Shown piece by piece: positions 53,804 to 63,355 of a stretch of 64,000 nt of DNA (position 1 is its first letter; every line of letters begins with the position of its first letter). Below the pieces are notes generated by a model. It had not been told where the DNA came from. It worked only from the letters and a program-made list of their open reading frames with translations, and ran no database searches. Made by a program: the position numbers and the translations under genes. Origin of the DNA: Treponema sp. (GTDB lineage Bacteria; Spirochaetota; Spirochaetia; Treponematales; Treponemataceae); assembly GCA_024693715.1 (NCBI GenBank), contig JAILKS010000048.1, positions 1-64,000 of the forward strand, given 5' to 3'.

Positions 53804-55714
53804 CTATTCTTCATCAACGTGAAACTGATTAACCTGATCAGATATTGTATTTACAAAAGATTGATTTCCGGTTGCCGATTCATCAACAAGTTTAATTGTA
53901 TTCTGTAAATCCTCTGTAGCGCTCAAACTTTCCTGAACCGCTTCTTCTGTTTCGGTAGATGCATTTACTACTGTAAGCATAAATTCCCGAAGACTTTCTG
54001 CCTGTTCATTTTCTACAACTGTAAGCTCTTTTACTTCCTGAACCGATGACATAATTTCTTCCGCCGCATCTCTTGTTTCCATAGCACCGACTCTCTGCTC
54101 TTCCATCGCTTCATAAATGCTCTTTACAAGCTGCTCGTTCTGATCTACACGATTAGCAATTACCGCAAACAATTCTCCTGCAGATGAAATTGCCTCAACT
54201 CCTGCAGAAATTTTCAAAAGCATTTCATCAATTTTTGTCTGAATCATAGAAGCACTTTCTGAAGAAGAAGCGGCAAGTGTATTAACTTCATCTGCAACAA
54301 CAGCAAAGCCTTTTCCTACATCACCGGCATGTGCCGCTTCAATTGCAGCATTCATTGAAAGAAGGTCTGTTTTTTCAGAAATATCCTGAATAACTGCAAT
54401 AGATGTCTGAACATCCTCAAAGGCATCTTTTATTTCTTTCATTGTTTTTACAGCAAGCTCTACAACAGCCGTTCCCTTATGACTTGATGCAGTTAATTCC
54501 TGCGAAACTGACTGTGCCTTTGTAGATATTTCAGCAACAGAGTTTATACTTGCCGACATTTCTGTAATTGAAGAAGAAATCGCACTCATCGCTTCTGTTT
54601 GAGCGGCAATATGCTGTTTTACATTTTCAACATTTGCAACTAAAGTCGAAATGCTTTCATCTGCTTCATAAATCAAAGAAGTCTGATTTGTACTATTCTG
54701 TGCAATTTTTTCAAGCTTTGATGCCATGTTCACAAGTGCACTTGATGCAGAACCTGCAGATTCAACGATTACATTTGCAGAATCAGATACATTTCCGGTT
54801 CCTTTTCTCAATTCCATTATCATATACGAAAGCTTAGAAATCATCGTATTAATAGAAGACGTAAGCATTCCAAAATCATCAGTTAATGTAATATCAATTC
54901 GTGTCGTTAAATCACCTTTAACTGCAATATCTTCTATTAAAGTGCTAGTCGTTCTGATTCGTGAAGAAAGTCCGGTAACTGCCTTAAAGAACGGATATGA
55001 ACAAAGAAGAAGTGATTGCAAGACACAACTTAAAACCCTAAGAAGCATCTGTTTTGTTGTAAATCCAGTAATAAGTCCTTCTTCAAGATTCTGTAAAAGT
55101 CCATAAGGAGCTGCTATCATATTGATAGAGAAAAAATATGTACATGATATTACCGTAAAAATAATTGAGCCGGAAATATCCATTGATTTATATTTTTTAA
55201 ATGTATGAAAATCCTGAATTTTTAAAAGTGCTCTGTATTTTGTGAGGCCAAGGTCGAGTCCGTTTGCAGTTGCAGTAAACGAGATAAATCCAAAACCCAT
55301 TGCCTGTGCAATAATAAGGAACATTCTTATCGGAATAGGAACTACCCTTCCCTGCGCAATTCCAAGATAAACTAAAATTACCTGTCCTACAAAAAAACCG
55401 ACAAAGTTACCTATCATTGTCAGATTAATCAGATGCTTGTAACAACGGCAGCCAATTTCAATATCATCCTTTGTGGCAACATAATCCTCCTGTCTGATTT
55501 TCCGAACAAGATTATCAAACGGACGGGAAATGAAAAATGCAATAATACTAAGCAAAATGATAAGTATTGTTGCAACCGCAATTGTTAAGAAACTACCGCT
55601 CCACATTGACTGAGGTTCGTTATAAATAAATTCAAGTGCGAACCATCGAAGAAAAAGCACACAAATATATGTAACAGGTGCTAGAATACCAATAAAAGTT
55701 CCATAGACACTCAT
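53804..55714 (-). CDS. Methyl-accepting chemotaxis protein, six membrane segments
   Basis: The 636-residue receptor has six hydrophobic segments in the first 260 residues and no large periplasmic domain. A HAMP-like stretch follows (about 265-310), then the long coiled-coil signalling domain with the tip DLLSMNAAIEAAHAGDVGKGFAVVADEV. The tip Glu and Arg positions are altered from the common AARAGE (AHAGD). It would drive CheA/CheW control of the flagella. The sensed signal might be membrane state or a ligand bound among the helices. No Shine-Dalgarno; TGGTATAAT lies 8 bases before the ATG. Confidence 0.92.
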   Translation of the reverse strand: MSVYGTFIGILAPVTYICVLFLRWFALEFIYNEPQSMWSGSFLTIAVATILIILLSIIAFFISRPFDNLVRKIRQEDYVATKDDIEIGCRCYKHLINLTMIGNFVGFFVGQVILVYLGIAQGRVVPIPIRMFLIIAQAMGFGFISFTATANGLDLGLTKYRALLKIQDFHTFKKYKSMDISGSIIFTVISCTYFFSINMIAAPYGLLQNLEEGLITGFTTKQMLLRVLSCVLQSLLLCSYPFFKAVTGLSSRIRTTSTLIEDIAVKGDLTTRIDITLTDDFGMLTSSINTMISKLSYMIMELRKGTGNVSDSANVIVESAGSASSALVNMASKLEKIAQNSTNQTSLIYEADESISTLVANVENVKQHIAAQTEAMSAISSSITEMSASINSVAEISTKAQSVSQELTASSHKGTAVVELAVKTMKEIKDAFEDVQTSIAVIQDISEKTDLLSMNAAIEAAHAGDVGKGFAVVADEVNTLAASSSESASMIQTKIDEMLLKISAGVEAISSAGELFAVIANRVDQNEQLVKSIYEAMEEQRVGAMETRDAAEEIMSSVQEVKELTVVENEQAESLREFMLTVVNASTETEEAVQESLSATEDLQNTIKLVDESATGNQSFVNTISDQVNQFHVDEE

Positions 55715-55722
55715 AATTCGTT

Positions 55723-55731
55723 ATTATACCA
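55723..55731 (-). promoter_or_regulatory. Extended -10 element 8 bases before the MCP ATG
   Basis: TGGTATAAT on the minus strand, a perfect TG-N-TATAAT, then eight bases without a ribosome site and the ATG. Confidence 0.5.
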
Positions 55732-55808
55732 CAAATAAGCAAATTATGGAAAAACTTTTTTTTATCTGCTATAGTTTATTTACAACAATATTTCTTTTGG
55801 AGATAAAA

Positions 55809-56654
55809 ATGAGCGTTATTCAAGGAATTTTACTTGGAATTTTACAGGGAGTTACCGAATTTCTGCCGGTTTCATCCTCAGGGCATCTTCAGATAGCACA
55901 GAAATTATTCGGTCTTGAAAATATCCCTCTTTTGTTTGATGTATTTCTTCACCTTGCAACTCTTCTTGCTGTATGTCTTTTCTTCTGGAAAAAAATCGCG
56001 GCACTTTTAAAATGTCTTGGAAGATGGATTACAAAAAAAGAAAATAAAAATCCGCCTGATGCTAATGACATCCTTTGCGGAACTGACATCGCCGGTAGAA
56101 GAACGATTATTGCATTAATAATTTCAACTGTAATTACAGGAGCAATCGGAATCGTAACAAGTAAACTTATTCCGGAAATGCCTGTAAAATTTGTCTGCAT
56201 AGGATTTTTAATCACAGCTGCCTTATTAATCATTTCTAAAATCATTAACAGTAAAAATGAAAAAACAATAGAAAAAAAACAGGAAGGAGTGAGCGTTAAA
56301 CAATCGGTTTTAATCGGATTCATGCAGGGAATCGGAACTTTACCGGGAATCAGTAGAAGCGGTTCAACAATTTCAGGCGCACTTTTTGGTAAACTCGAAC
56401 GAAAAGCTGCCGGTGAATATTCTTTCCTGGTTTCAATCCCGGCTATTCTTGGTGCTTTTATTCTTGAACTTAAGGACCTTGGAGATGTTTCTGAATCTAT
56501 CGGTGCTGCTCCGGTTATTGCAGGCTGTATAAGCGCCTTTATTGTAGGTTTTCTTGCACTTGCCGGTCTTATGAAATTAATAAAACACGGAAAGCTTGCC
56601 TGGTTTGCAGCATATTTAATCCCGGCTGGAATTTTAGGATTGATTTTTCTTTAA
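55809..56654 (+). CDS. uppP: Undecaprenyl-diphosphatase
   Basis: UppP (BacA) recycles the undecaprenyl carrier for cell-wall synthesis. The 281-residue membrane protein has both active-site loops, GVTEFLPVSSSGHL (about 14-27) and GIGTLPGISRSGSTIS (about 178-193). TTGGAG lies 8 bases before the ATG at 55809, which decides the start; an upstream extension would lack a site. It is followed 18 bases later by nnr. Confidence 0.96.
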   Translation: MSVIQGILLGILQGVTEFLPVSSSGHLQIAQKLFGLENIPLLFDVFLHLATLLAVCLFFWKKIAALLKCLGRWITKKENKNPPDANDILCGTDIAGRRTIIALIISTVITGAIGIVTSKLIPEMPVKFVCIGFLITAALLIISKIINSKNEKTIEKKQEGVSVKQSVLIGFMQGIGTLPGISRSGSTISGALFGKLERKAAGEYSFLVSIPAILGAFILELKDLGDVSESIGAAPVIAGCISAFIVGFLALAGLMKLIKHGKLAWFAAYLIPAGILGLIFL

Positions 56655-56672
56655 TAACCAGAGCATCATAAA

Positions 56673-58175
56673 ATGAAGAAGATTTTTTCTAATCCTGACA
56701 AAATAGAAAAAGACGCAAAACAAAGATTTTCCATTCCCGACTTTCTGATGATGGAACATGCAGCGATGGGAATGGCAGACTACATTATTAACAATTACAA
56801 ATCTGTTTCTTCTATTCTTGTTCTTGCGGGAAAAGGAAATAACGGTGCCGATGGATATGCGCTTGTTCGACTTCTTTTAGAAAAATCCTTTACCGCCGAC
56901 TTTTATGTTTTAAGTCTGGCATCTCCTTCTACAGTTGAAGCAAAAGCTCAATACAAAATGTGCGAAGAACTTTCAAAAGCTTTTCGGGTAAAATTTATAG
57001 AAAAAAAAGCTCTTAATGAAATTTTAAATCCTGAAAAAAGCAAAAATCTTTTGGTTCTTGACTGTATTTTTGGAACAGGTTTTAAAGGTGATTTTTCTGA
57101 TGATGTCACTGAAATTCTGCAGGCGGTAAACAAAACTGAATGCTATAAATTAGCGTGCGACATTCCATCAGGACTTCATGCCAACGGTTCTGTATGTAAG
57201 AATGCTTTTAATGCTGATGCTACTGTTTCTATGGGATGCGACAAGCTTTGTTTTTATTCAGATTCTGCAAAGGCTGTCTGTGGAAAAATTATCATTAAAA
57301 ATCTTGGAATTCCGGAAAATGCTTTTTATGGAGAAAATGAACCTGCTGCTTTTAAAATTGAAAAGGATGACATAAAACTTCCATACAGAATATATCCGAA
57401 TGTTCATAAAGGAAAATTCGGACATACTGCAGTTTTATCAGGTGATAAGGGAGGAGCCTCAATTCTTGCGGCAGAAGCGGCATTATATTCTGGAAGCGGA
57501 TTAACAACCATTATCGAACAACCCGAATCAGAGCTTAAAAAATTTAAAATCTCGCCGGAGCTCATCCTTTCTTCTTCTCTTCCCAAAAAAACAACCTGTA
57601 TAATTCTTGGACCGGGAGTTTCACACTTTAATCCGTCTGCAAATCAGATAATTGAAGAATATTTTAATGACGGGGCAGAAAAACATACTGCGGTTTTTGA
57701 TGCAGGCGTTTTTGATCAGAAGGAACTCATAAAAAAAATTGAACAATATTCAAAAACAGATGGAAATGAAATTGTATTTACTCCTCATCTTTATGAATTA
57801 AGCAGATTCTGTAAAATTGTTAAAGAACTTTATCCCGATGTCAGTTATACAAAGGATGATGTCAACGTAGAAAACCTTTCATCGCTCCCTGAAGCAAGAA
57901 TCCGTGTCGGAAAAGAAATAAACAGAATTTTCCCAAACGCAGCACTTATAATGAAAAGTGCAGATACTTTCATCGCCTGTAAAGGAAAAATCTACATCAT
58001 TACGGACGGCACACAAAATCTTGCAAAAGGTGGCAGCGGAGATGTTCTTTGCGGAATGACAGGTTCTCTTCTTTCACAGGGATACAACGCTTTAGATGCA
58101 AGTATAACAGCGTGCGAATCTCATGCATTGATTTCAAAAAATACGGAAAAGAAGCCTTCGATTTTTCACCGGTAA
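56673..58175 (+). CDS. nnr: Bifunctional NAD(P)H-hydrate epimerase/dehydratase, frameshifted at the end
   Basis: Nnr repairs hydrated NADH and NADPH. The N-terminal epimerase has AGKGNNGADGYAL (about 52-64) and the C-terminal dehydratase has GPGVSHFNP and KGGSGDVLCGM (about 452-462). The frame ends in KNTEKKPSIFHR, which is not family-like. One extra A in the A6 run at 58136-58141 would give KKYGKEAFDFSPVKF and end at 58210, as a dehydratase should. So there is a frameshift, a sequencing slip, or slippage in the A-run. The core catalytic parts are upstream and intact. Confidence 0.88.
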   Translation: MKKIFSNPDKIEKDAKQRFSIPDFLMMEHAAMGMADYIINNYKSVSSILVLAGKGNNGADGYALVRLLLEKSFTADFYVLSLASPSTVEAKAQYKMCEELSKAFRVKFIEKKALNEILNPEKSKNLLVLDCIFGTGFKGDFSDDVTEILQAVNKTECYKLACDIPSGLHANGSVCKNAFNADATVSMGCDKLCFYSDSAKAVCGKIIIKNLGIPENAFYGENEPAAFKIEKDDIKLPYRIYPNVHKGKFGHTAVLSGDKGGASILAAEAALYSGSGLTTIIEQPESELKKFKISPELILSSSLPKKTTCIILGPGVSHFNPSANQIIEEYFNDGAEKHTAVFDAGVFDQKELIKKIEQYSKTDGNEIVFTPHLYELSRFCKIVKELYPDVSYTKDDVNVENLSSLPEARIRVGKEINRIFPNAALIMKSADTFIACKGKIYIITDGTQNLAKGGSGDVLCGMTGSLLSQGYNALDASITACESHALISKNTEKKPSIFHR

Positions 58176-58303
58176 AATTTATTGAAATCATCAAAAAAGA
58201 ATTTAAATAATATAAAATATATAATCAACACTAGAATTTAATTATCATTTTTTATAAAATATTAATACATTGCCGTAAAGTTATTAAATAAAGTGGGGTA
58301 ACC

Positions 58304-59959
58304 ATGAGAAAAGTATTTTTTACTCTAGCAGCACTATTGTGCCTGTCTTCCTGCGTCCGGGTGAATCTTTCCACAAAAATTCTTAAATCGGTTTACGGTC
58401 TTTCAGACCAGATGAAAGAAAAGAACTGCATCTATGTTATTCGTGACACCTTCGATTTACAAGGCAATGAGCTTTCCATTCCAGATGATTGTATTATTGA
58501 ATTTGCCGGCGGCAGTATTAATAACGGAACCGTGATTTTTAACAATACAAAAATCTCCGGTTATGCAAATTTTTCAAACTGCAGCTACAAGGGCCAGTTT
58601 TCCAATGATGTCGTGGAGCTTGGATGGTTCCATTTTGAAGATGGCGGCAAATTCTCTTTCACACAAGAGGTTGATAGAAAATACATTACTATTGAAATAC
58701 CTACTTATGATGTTACAAAATTGCAGCAGATAATAAACTGTTGCAAATCTGGCGCACAACTCAACATCGATAAGGTATATGGTATAAAAAAACCTGTTAC
58801 AATTACTAAAAAAATCTACTTAAAAGGTTATGACAGAAGTGAAGGAATCTATGCCGACAGAATAATTTTGAATATGGAATATGGCTTTAATAACTGCGGC
58901 GGAATCAATTCACTTTTTATTGTTGAAGCCGGTGGAGAAATATCTGTTCAGGGACTTTCCTTTGTCGGCTATACAAGTCTTTACATGGGCGGTCAACTTT
59001 GGGAAAAATGTTATGGAAACGGTAATCCGCTTCCTGCTCCTTATTCTCTCAGCGGAATCGATGTAAAACGCGGCGGAAGAATAAACGAAGTTCACGATTC
59101 AAGCTTTGTTGCATTTACTTATGGCATCCGTTGTGACGGTGGTTCAATTGGATATATAAGAAATTCCTACTTCAGTATAAATCGTTTTGGATTCTGGGCA
59201 AAAGATACAAATGATTTTGAATGCCGTGGCTGTCGTTTCAATTCAAATGAGCTTAATTTCCGTTTTCATGAAAAAAATCTCAATTATATTGGTCCTAAAA
59301 CTGACTGGGAACCTTTGCATGAAACAGATGCCGACCAGATAGCAAAAATGGGTGGCGGTGTTTATCTTTCAAACTGTGAAAATGTAAAAATCATTAACAG
59401 CCGTTTTGAGTTCAACTTTATTCAGACAATCATAGACAGTTCTGCAAAAAATGTTACGGTTCATAACTGCATTATGGACACTGCGACACTATGCCACATC
59501 GCAGTTATAAATCAGGGAACTGCCGCTGCTAATTCAAGCCGTACAATAGACAATCTGACCTTCAGTTCATGTACACTTGCTCGTGGAGCCAGATGTGATA
59601 TTCAAGATGAACAAAGTGTTCCTGGCTTTGGAATCTTCTACGTTGCAGATTCAGGAAACAGAGGAACTGTCATCAATTTAAAAAACATAATTGTTTCAGA
59701 TGATATGGAAGTTGATTCTTCCCTCAATTCTCGTGTTCATTATGAAAAAAATGTTTTTGACATTTACAACACATCTTCTACAAATCCATGTGTAGTAAAT
59801 CTTAAAGGAAATTCTTTTTATAGTTCAGAAGCAGAAAACATCTTTAACATTATTTCCGGAAGTTCTGGAGAATTCAGAATAAATGATTATGGAAACGATT
59901 ACGGAAATAAAAACTTCAAATCAGGTGTAAGCTCTGTTTTAACTGTTGTGGAGAAATAA
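58304..59959 (+). CDS. Beta-helix surface lipoprotein, type A (copy 1)
   Basis: The 551-residue product has a lipobox LSSC (Cys17). An entry module (about 43-115) reads IYVIRDTFDL, then CIIEFAGGSINNGTVIFNNT, then VVELGWF. A right-handed beta-helix follows (about 190-530) with repeated short strands such as IDVKRGGRINEVHDSSFVAF and IRCDGGSIGYIRNSYFSINR. The fold is that of pectate-lyase-like and phage tail-spike proteins. I see no certain catalytic residues. It is first of four tandem genes in A-B-A'-B' order. A GGGG-type ribosome site precedes the ATG. Confidence 0.85.
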   Translation: MRKVFFTLAALLCLSSCVRVNLSTKILKSVYGLSDQMKEKNCIYVIRDTFDLQGNELSIPDDCIIEFAGGSINNGTVIFNNTKISGYANFSNCSYKGQFSNDVVELGWFHFEDGGKFSFTQEVDRKYITIEIPTYDVTKLQQIINCCKSGAQLNIDKVYGIKKPVTITKKIYLKGYDRSEGIYADRIILNMEYGFNNCGGINSLFIVEAGGEISVQGLSFVGYTSLYMGGQLWEKCYGNGNPLPAPYSLSGIDVKRGGRINEVHDSSFVAFTYGIRCDGGSIGYIRNSYFSINRFGFWAKDTNDFECRGCRFNSNELNFRFHEKNLNYIGPKTDWEPLHETDADQIAKMGGGVYLSNCENVKIINSRFEFNFIQTIIDSSAKNVTVHNCIMDTATLCHIAVINQGTAAANSSRTIDNLTFSSCTLARGARCDIQDEQSVPGFGIFYVADSGNRGTVINLKNIIVSDDMEVDSSLNSRVHYEKNVFDIYNTSSTNPCVVNLKGNSFYSSEAENIFNIISGSSGEFRINDYGNDYGNKNFKSGVSSVLTVVEK

Positions 59960-59960
59960 A

Positions 59961-61631
59961 ATGAAAAAAAGTTTAATTAAATCACTATTATTATCTTTGG
60001 GATTACTGTCTGTAATAAGCTGCAATATTCTCGTAAATGAAAATAAAGACATAGTTTATACAGATAAATCACCTGAAAATTCTTCTATGGGTTACAAAAC
60101 CCTTAAAGCAGGTCAAAGTTTTGGCTCACAGGTTTCTGATGCAAATTATATTTACATTGTTGATTCAGCCTTTGATCTTAACAATGCCTCTGTTTCTGTA
60201 GGCTCCGGTTCTATCCTTAAATTTACAAAAAACGGAAGTATAATAAACGGTACAATAACTTTCAACAATACCTTTCTGGAAGGAAATATAAATTTCAAAA
60301 ACACATCCTTTGCTGGAAATTTATTAAACAAAACGGTAAATCTTTCATGGTTTGGAGTAAATAAAGACCGGGCAGAAGAAAAAGCTGCTGCAAGAAAAAA
60401 TGCAGTTATTATTGGCGAAGTTCTTGACTGTATGGGCGACACTCTGATAGTAGACGGATTTTATCCTGTAAGTTCTATAATCAACATTAAAAAATCAATC
60501 AATTTAAGAAGCCCTGACTGGAATGAAAATTTATGTACAAAAACCTACGATAACTCGTATGAACCTTCAAATGGCTTTTATTCGACAGACGGAAACAATT
60601 CAATATTTAAATTTTATCAATATCAGGATGAAAACGGAAAAGACAAGGTAAAGGGTAGCATGAATATGTTTGGAATTTATCTTAAGGGAAATCCTGAAAA
60701 ATATTTAAATGCAACAAATTATGAGACAGATGATTCAAAGCTGACATGCGGTGTTTTTCTTCCATGGGGTGGTTCACTCGCGGCAGTATATAACTGTAAA
60801 TTTGAAGGCTTTACTCAGGGAATACGATCTTTAGGCGGCTTTATTGAAAAGCTTCAGAACACAACCTTTAATGCCTGTGAACTTGGATTTTACGCTATCT
60901 ATGCCTCTGACTTTGAAGTATTCAGCTGTAAATTTACAAACTGCTTGCCGAATTACAAATTCACAAAGCTCCCGGATGTTTCTTCATTAAGACAGATTGG
61001 CTGTGGCTTTATGATAGAAGGCTGCGGTATGGTAAACTGTGCAAACTGTCTTTTTGAAAACAACTTTATCAATCTTATAATCAATGAAGTTGCGATAATC
61101 ATAAATATTTCTAACTGTGATTTTATTAATCCTGTTTTCAACGATATTTATGTCTACAACGATTATACATATGTACGCGGACCTTTCTATTTTACAACCG
61201 GCTATGAAGATAATCACAGAATCTGCATAGACAATGTTGTAATAACTGAAAATAATTTTACAAGAAACAAAAATGCACTTGGAAAAAGCATTGTCATGTT
61301 TACAAACGGTTACCACTCTCTGTACAACCATGGTTTTATAGAAAGCGACAGAATAACAAATCTTATATTTGCAAACAATAAAATTACAGATGCAAGAGTT
61401 GTTGTTCCTGAAGACGAGGCCTTGTTTATAGTTTCAAATAAAAAAGAAACACAAAGCAAGATAAACTGCAACAACAATAATTTTGCATCATCAAAAGCAA
61501 ATTATTTTGCAAGCCTTATGAATGACAGTTATGGAAAATTCACCTTTGTAAACAGTGAAAACAAATATCCGTCAAATGTTTCAGAATCAAAAATAAATAA
61601 CAACAGTTCAAATGTAATTGTTTGTGAATAA
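59961..61631 (+). CDS. Beta-helix surface lipoprotein, type B (copy 1)
   Basis: The 556-residue product starts at ATG 59961, one base after copy A1 stops; GGAG lies inside the end of A1. It has a lipobox VISC (Cys21), and the same entry module as type A (IYIVDSAFDL, ILKFTKNGSIINGTITFNNT, VNLSWFGV). A different helix follows, with a conserved LDCMGDTLIVDGFYPVSS (about 160) and LRSPDWNENLC. The WFG plus GDTLIVDGFYPV order matches pectate-lyase-superfamily entry motifs. Function is unknown; a glycan-binding or glycan-cutting surface role is the best guess. Confidence 0.84.
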   Translation: MKKSLIKSLLLSLGLLSVISCNILVNENKDIVYTDKSPENSSMGYKTLKAGQSFGSQVSDANYIYIVDSAFDLNNASVSVGSGSILKFTKNGSIINGTITFNNTFLEGNINFKNTSFAGNLLNKTVNLSWFGVNKDRAEEKAAARKNAVIIGEVLDCMGDTLIVDGFYPVSSIINIKKSINLRSPDWNENLCTKTYDNSYEPSNGFYSTDGNNSIFKFYQYQDENGKDKVKGSMNMFGIYLKGNPEKYLNATNYETDDSKLTCGVFLPWGGSLAAVYNCKFEGFTQGIRSLGGFIEKLQNTTFNACELGFYAIYASDFEVFSCKFTNCLPNYKFTKLPDVSSLRQIGCGFMIEGCGMVNCANCLFENNFINLIINEVAIIINISNCDFINPVFNDIYVYNDYTYVRGPFYFTTGYEDNHRICIDNVVITENNFTRNKNALGKSIVMFTNGYHSLYNHGFIESDRITNLIFANNKITDARVVVPEDEALFIVSNKKETQSKINCNNNNFASSKANYFASLMNDSYGKFTFVNSENKYPSNVSESKINNNSSNVIVCE

Positions 61632-61659
61632 AATATATATACATATAAAGAGGAAAAAA

Positions 61660-63339
61660 ATGAAAAAACTTGTTTTTTTAACCGGAGTGTTTATCTTCAT
61701 TCTATCGGCCTGTCAGAATAATCTGCAGACAAAAATTATCACAAAGGATTCATACAAGCCGATAGAAGGTGAAATAGTTCTTGATCCAAACAAAACCTTT
61801 GAAAGTCAGGTAACCGAATCAGGAAAGATTTATGTAATTCGTGATGGCTTTGATTTAAAAAATGCCCAGGTTTCTATTCCTTCAAATTGTGGTTTAAAAT
61901 TCTTAGGAGGAACAATCTACAACGGAACAATCAGTTTTAATCAGACTACAATCACAAGTATTGGCGGAGAAATCATGCCGGTATTTTATAATTGTTCTTA
62001 TGCAGGAAGCCTTGCAAACTCAGAAGTAGAGCTTGGATGGTTTTATGTTGAAGACGGAAAAACTCATTCATACGGTTCAAGATCTTTCAAAAGTCACGAT
62101 GCAGACAAAATCCAGCAGATTATTAACTGTTGTAAATCGGGGGCTGTTTTAAATATAAACGGAATCTACTGTATCAGAAAGGCTTTAAAAATTTCTAAAA
62201 AAATCAGCATAAAGGGCTATGATAAAAGTGAAGGCATTTATGCAACCAGAGTTATCCAGAATATGGAATACGGTTTTTTTACTGTGATGAACAATTCAGC
62301 GTTTGTTGTTGAAACAGGCGGAGATATTTCTGTTCAGGGGCTTTCGGTTGTTGGTAATGTAAGCCTTTATATCAGTGGAAATATTTACGAAAAACACTAT
62401 CCGAACGGAAATACAATTTCATCTCCACTTACACTTTGCGGAATTGATGTAAAAAAAGGCGGAAAGATTACAGAAATCCATGATTCAAGCTTTGTAGGAT
62501 TCACTTACGGTATTCGCTGTATAGAAGGCTCAATCGGTTTGATTAAAAACTCTTATATGAGCTCAAACAGATTCGGATTCTGGGCAAAGGACAGCTCTAA
62601 TTTTGAATTACGCGGCTGCCGTTTAAATACAAATCTTTTGAATTTCCACTTTTACGAAAAATCATTAAATGATCCAAAACCAAATCAGACAACTCCTACA
62701 ACAGAAACTGATGCTGCAGACATCTCAAAGCTTGGTGGCGGACTTTATCTTAACAACTGTACTAATGTCGAAATCATCAACTGTCGTTTTGAATTCAATT
62801 TTATTCATGCAATTTTAGATAACGCAAATAAAAATGTAAATATTCATAATGCAATTTTTGATACAGGAACTCTTGCACAGGTTATGATAAACAACCAGGG
62901 TTCGGGCTCTTATTCTTCATCAAATCCTGCTTTTTCAAATGTTAAGATTAATTCATGTACCTTTGCACGAGGAGCAAGATGCGATGTGGAGGAACAGACA
63001 AGTCATTCAGGCTTTGGAATTTTTTATATCTGTGATATTGGAAACAGAGGTTCAACTGTAGAAATCACAAATAACATTATTTCCGACAACATGGAAGTTG
63101 ATAAAACAATTGATGTCGTTTATGAAAAACATATTTTTGATATTTACAATACTTCTTCAAGTGGAACAAATTATACAGTCAAAGGAAATTCCTTTTATAG
63201 CACAGAAGCCGAGTCTATCTATAACGTTGTAAACTCAAGTACAGGAGTATTTAATATTACATCAAGGGATAACGATTATGACGTTCTGAGCATCACACAA
63301 ACAAGCGGCGCTGCTTCTGTATTAAACCTTAGTGAATAA
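61660..63339 (+). CDS. Beta-helix surface lipoprotein, type A (copy 2)
   Basis: The 559-residue product starts at ATG 61660 after AGAGG. Lipobox LSAC (Cys18). It aligns with copy A1 over nearly its whole length: ELGWFYVEDG, QQIINCCKSGA, KGYDKSEGIYATR, GIRCIEGSIG, FGFWAKDSSNFE, RFEFNFIHA and ARGARCDVE are shared with small changes, while the first 45 residues differ. It is separated from B1 by 28 bases. Confidence 0.85.
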   Translation: MKKLVFLTGVFIFILSACQNNLQTKIITKDSYKPIEGEIVLDPNKTFESQVTESGKIYVIRDGFDLKNAQVSIPSNCGLKFLGGTIYNGTISFNQTTITSIGGEIMPVFYNCSYAGSLANSEVELGWFYVEDGKTHSYGSRSFKSHDADKIQQIINCCKSGAVLNINGIYCIRKALKISKKISIKGYDKSEGIYATRVIQNMEYGFFTVMNNSAFVVETGGDISVQGLSVVGNVSLYISGNIYEKHYPNGNTISSPLTLCGIDVKKGGKITEIHDSSFVGFTYGIRCIEGSIGLIKNSYMSSNRFGFWAKDSSNFELRGCRLNTNLLNFHFYEKSLNDPKPNQTTPTTETDAADISKLGGGLYLNNCTNVEIINCRFEFNFIHAILDNANKNVNIHNAIFDTGTLAQVMINNQGSGSYSSSNPAFSNVKINSCTFARGARCDVEEQTSHSGFGIFYICDIGNRGSTVEITNNIISDNMEVDKTIDVVYEKHIFDIYNTSSSGTNYTVKGNSFYSTEAESIYNVVNSSTGVFNITSRDNDYDVLSITQTSGAASVLNLSE

Positions 63340-63355
63340 AAATGGAGAATACAAA

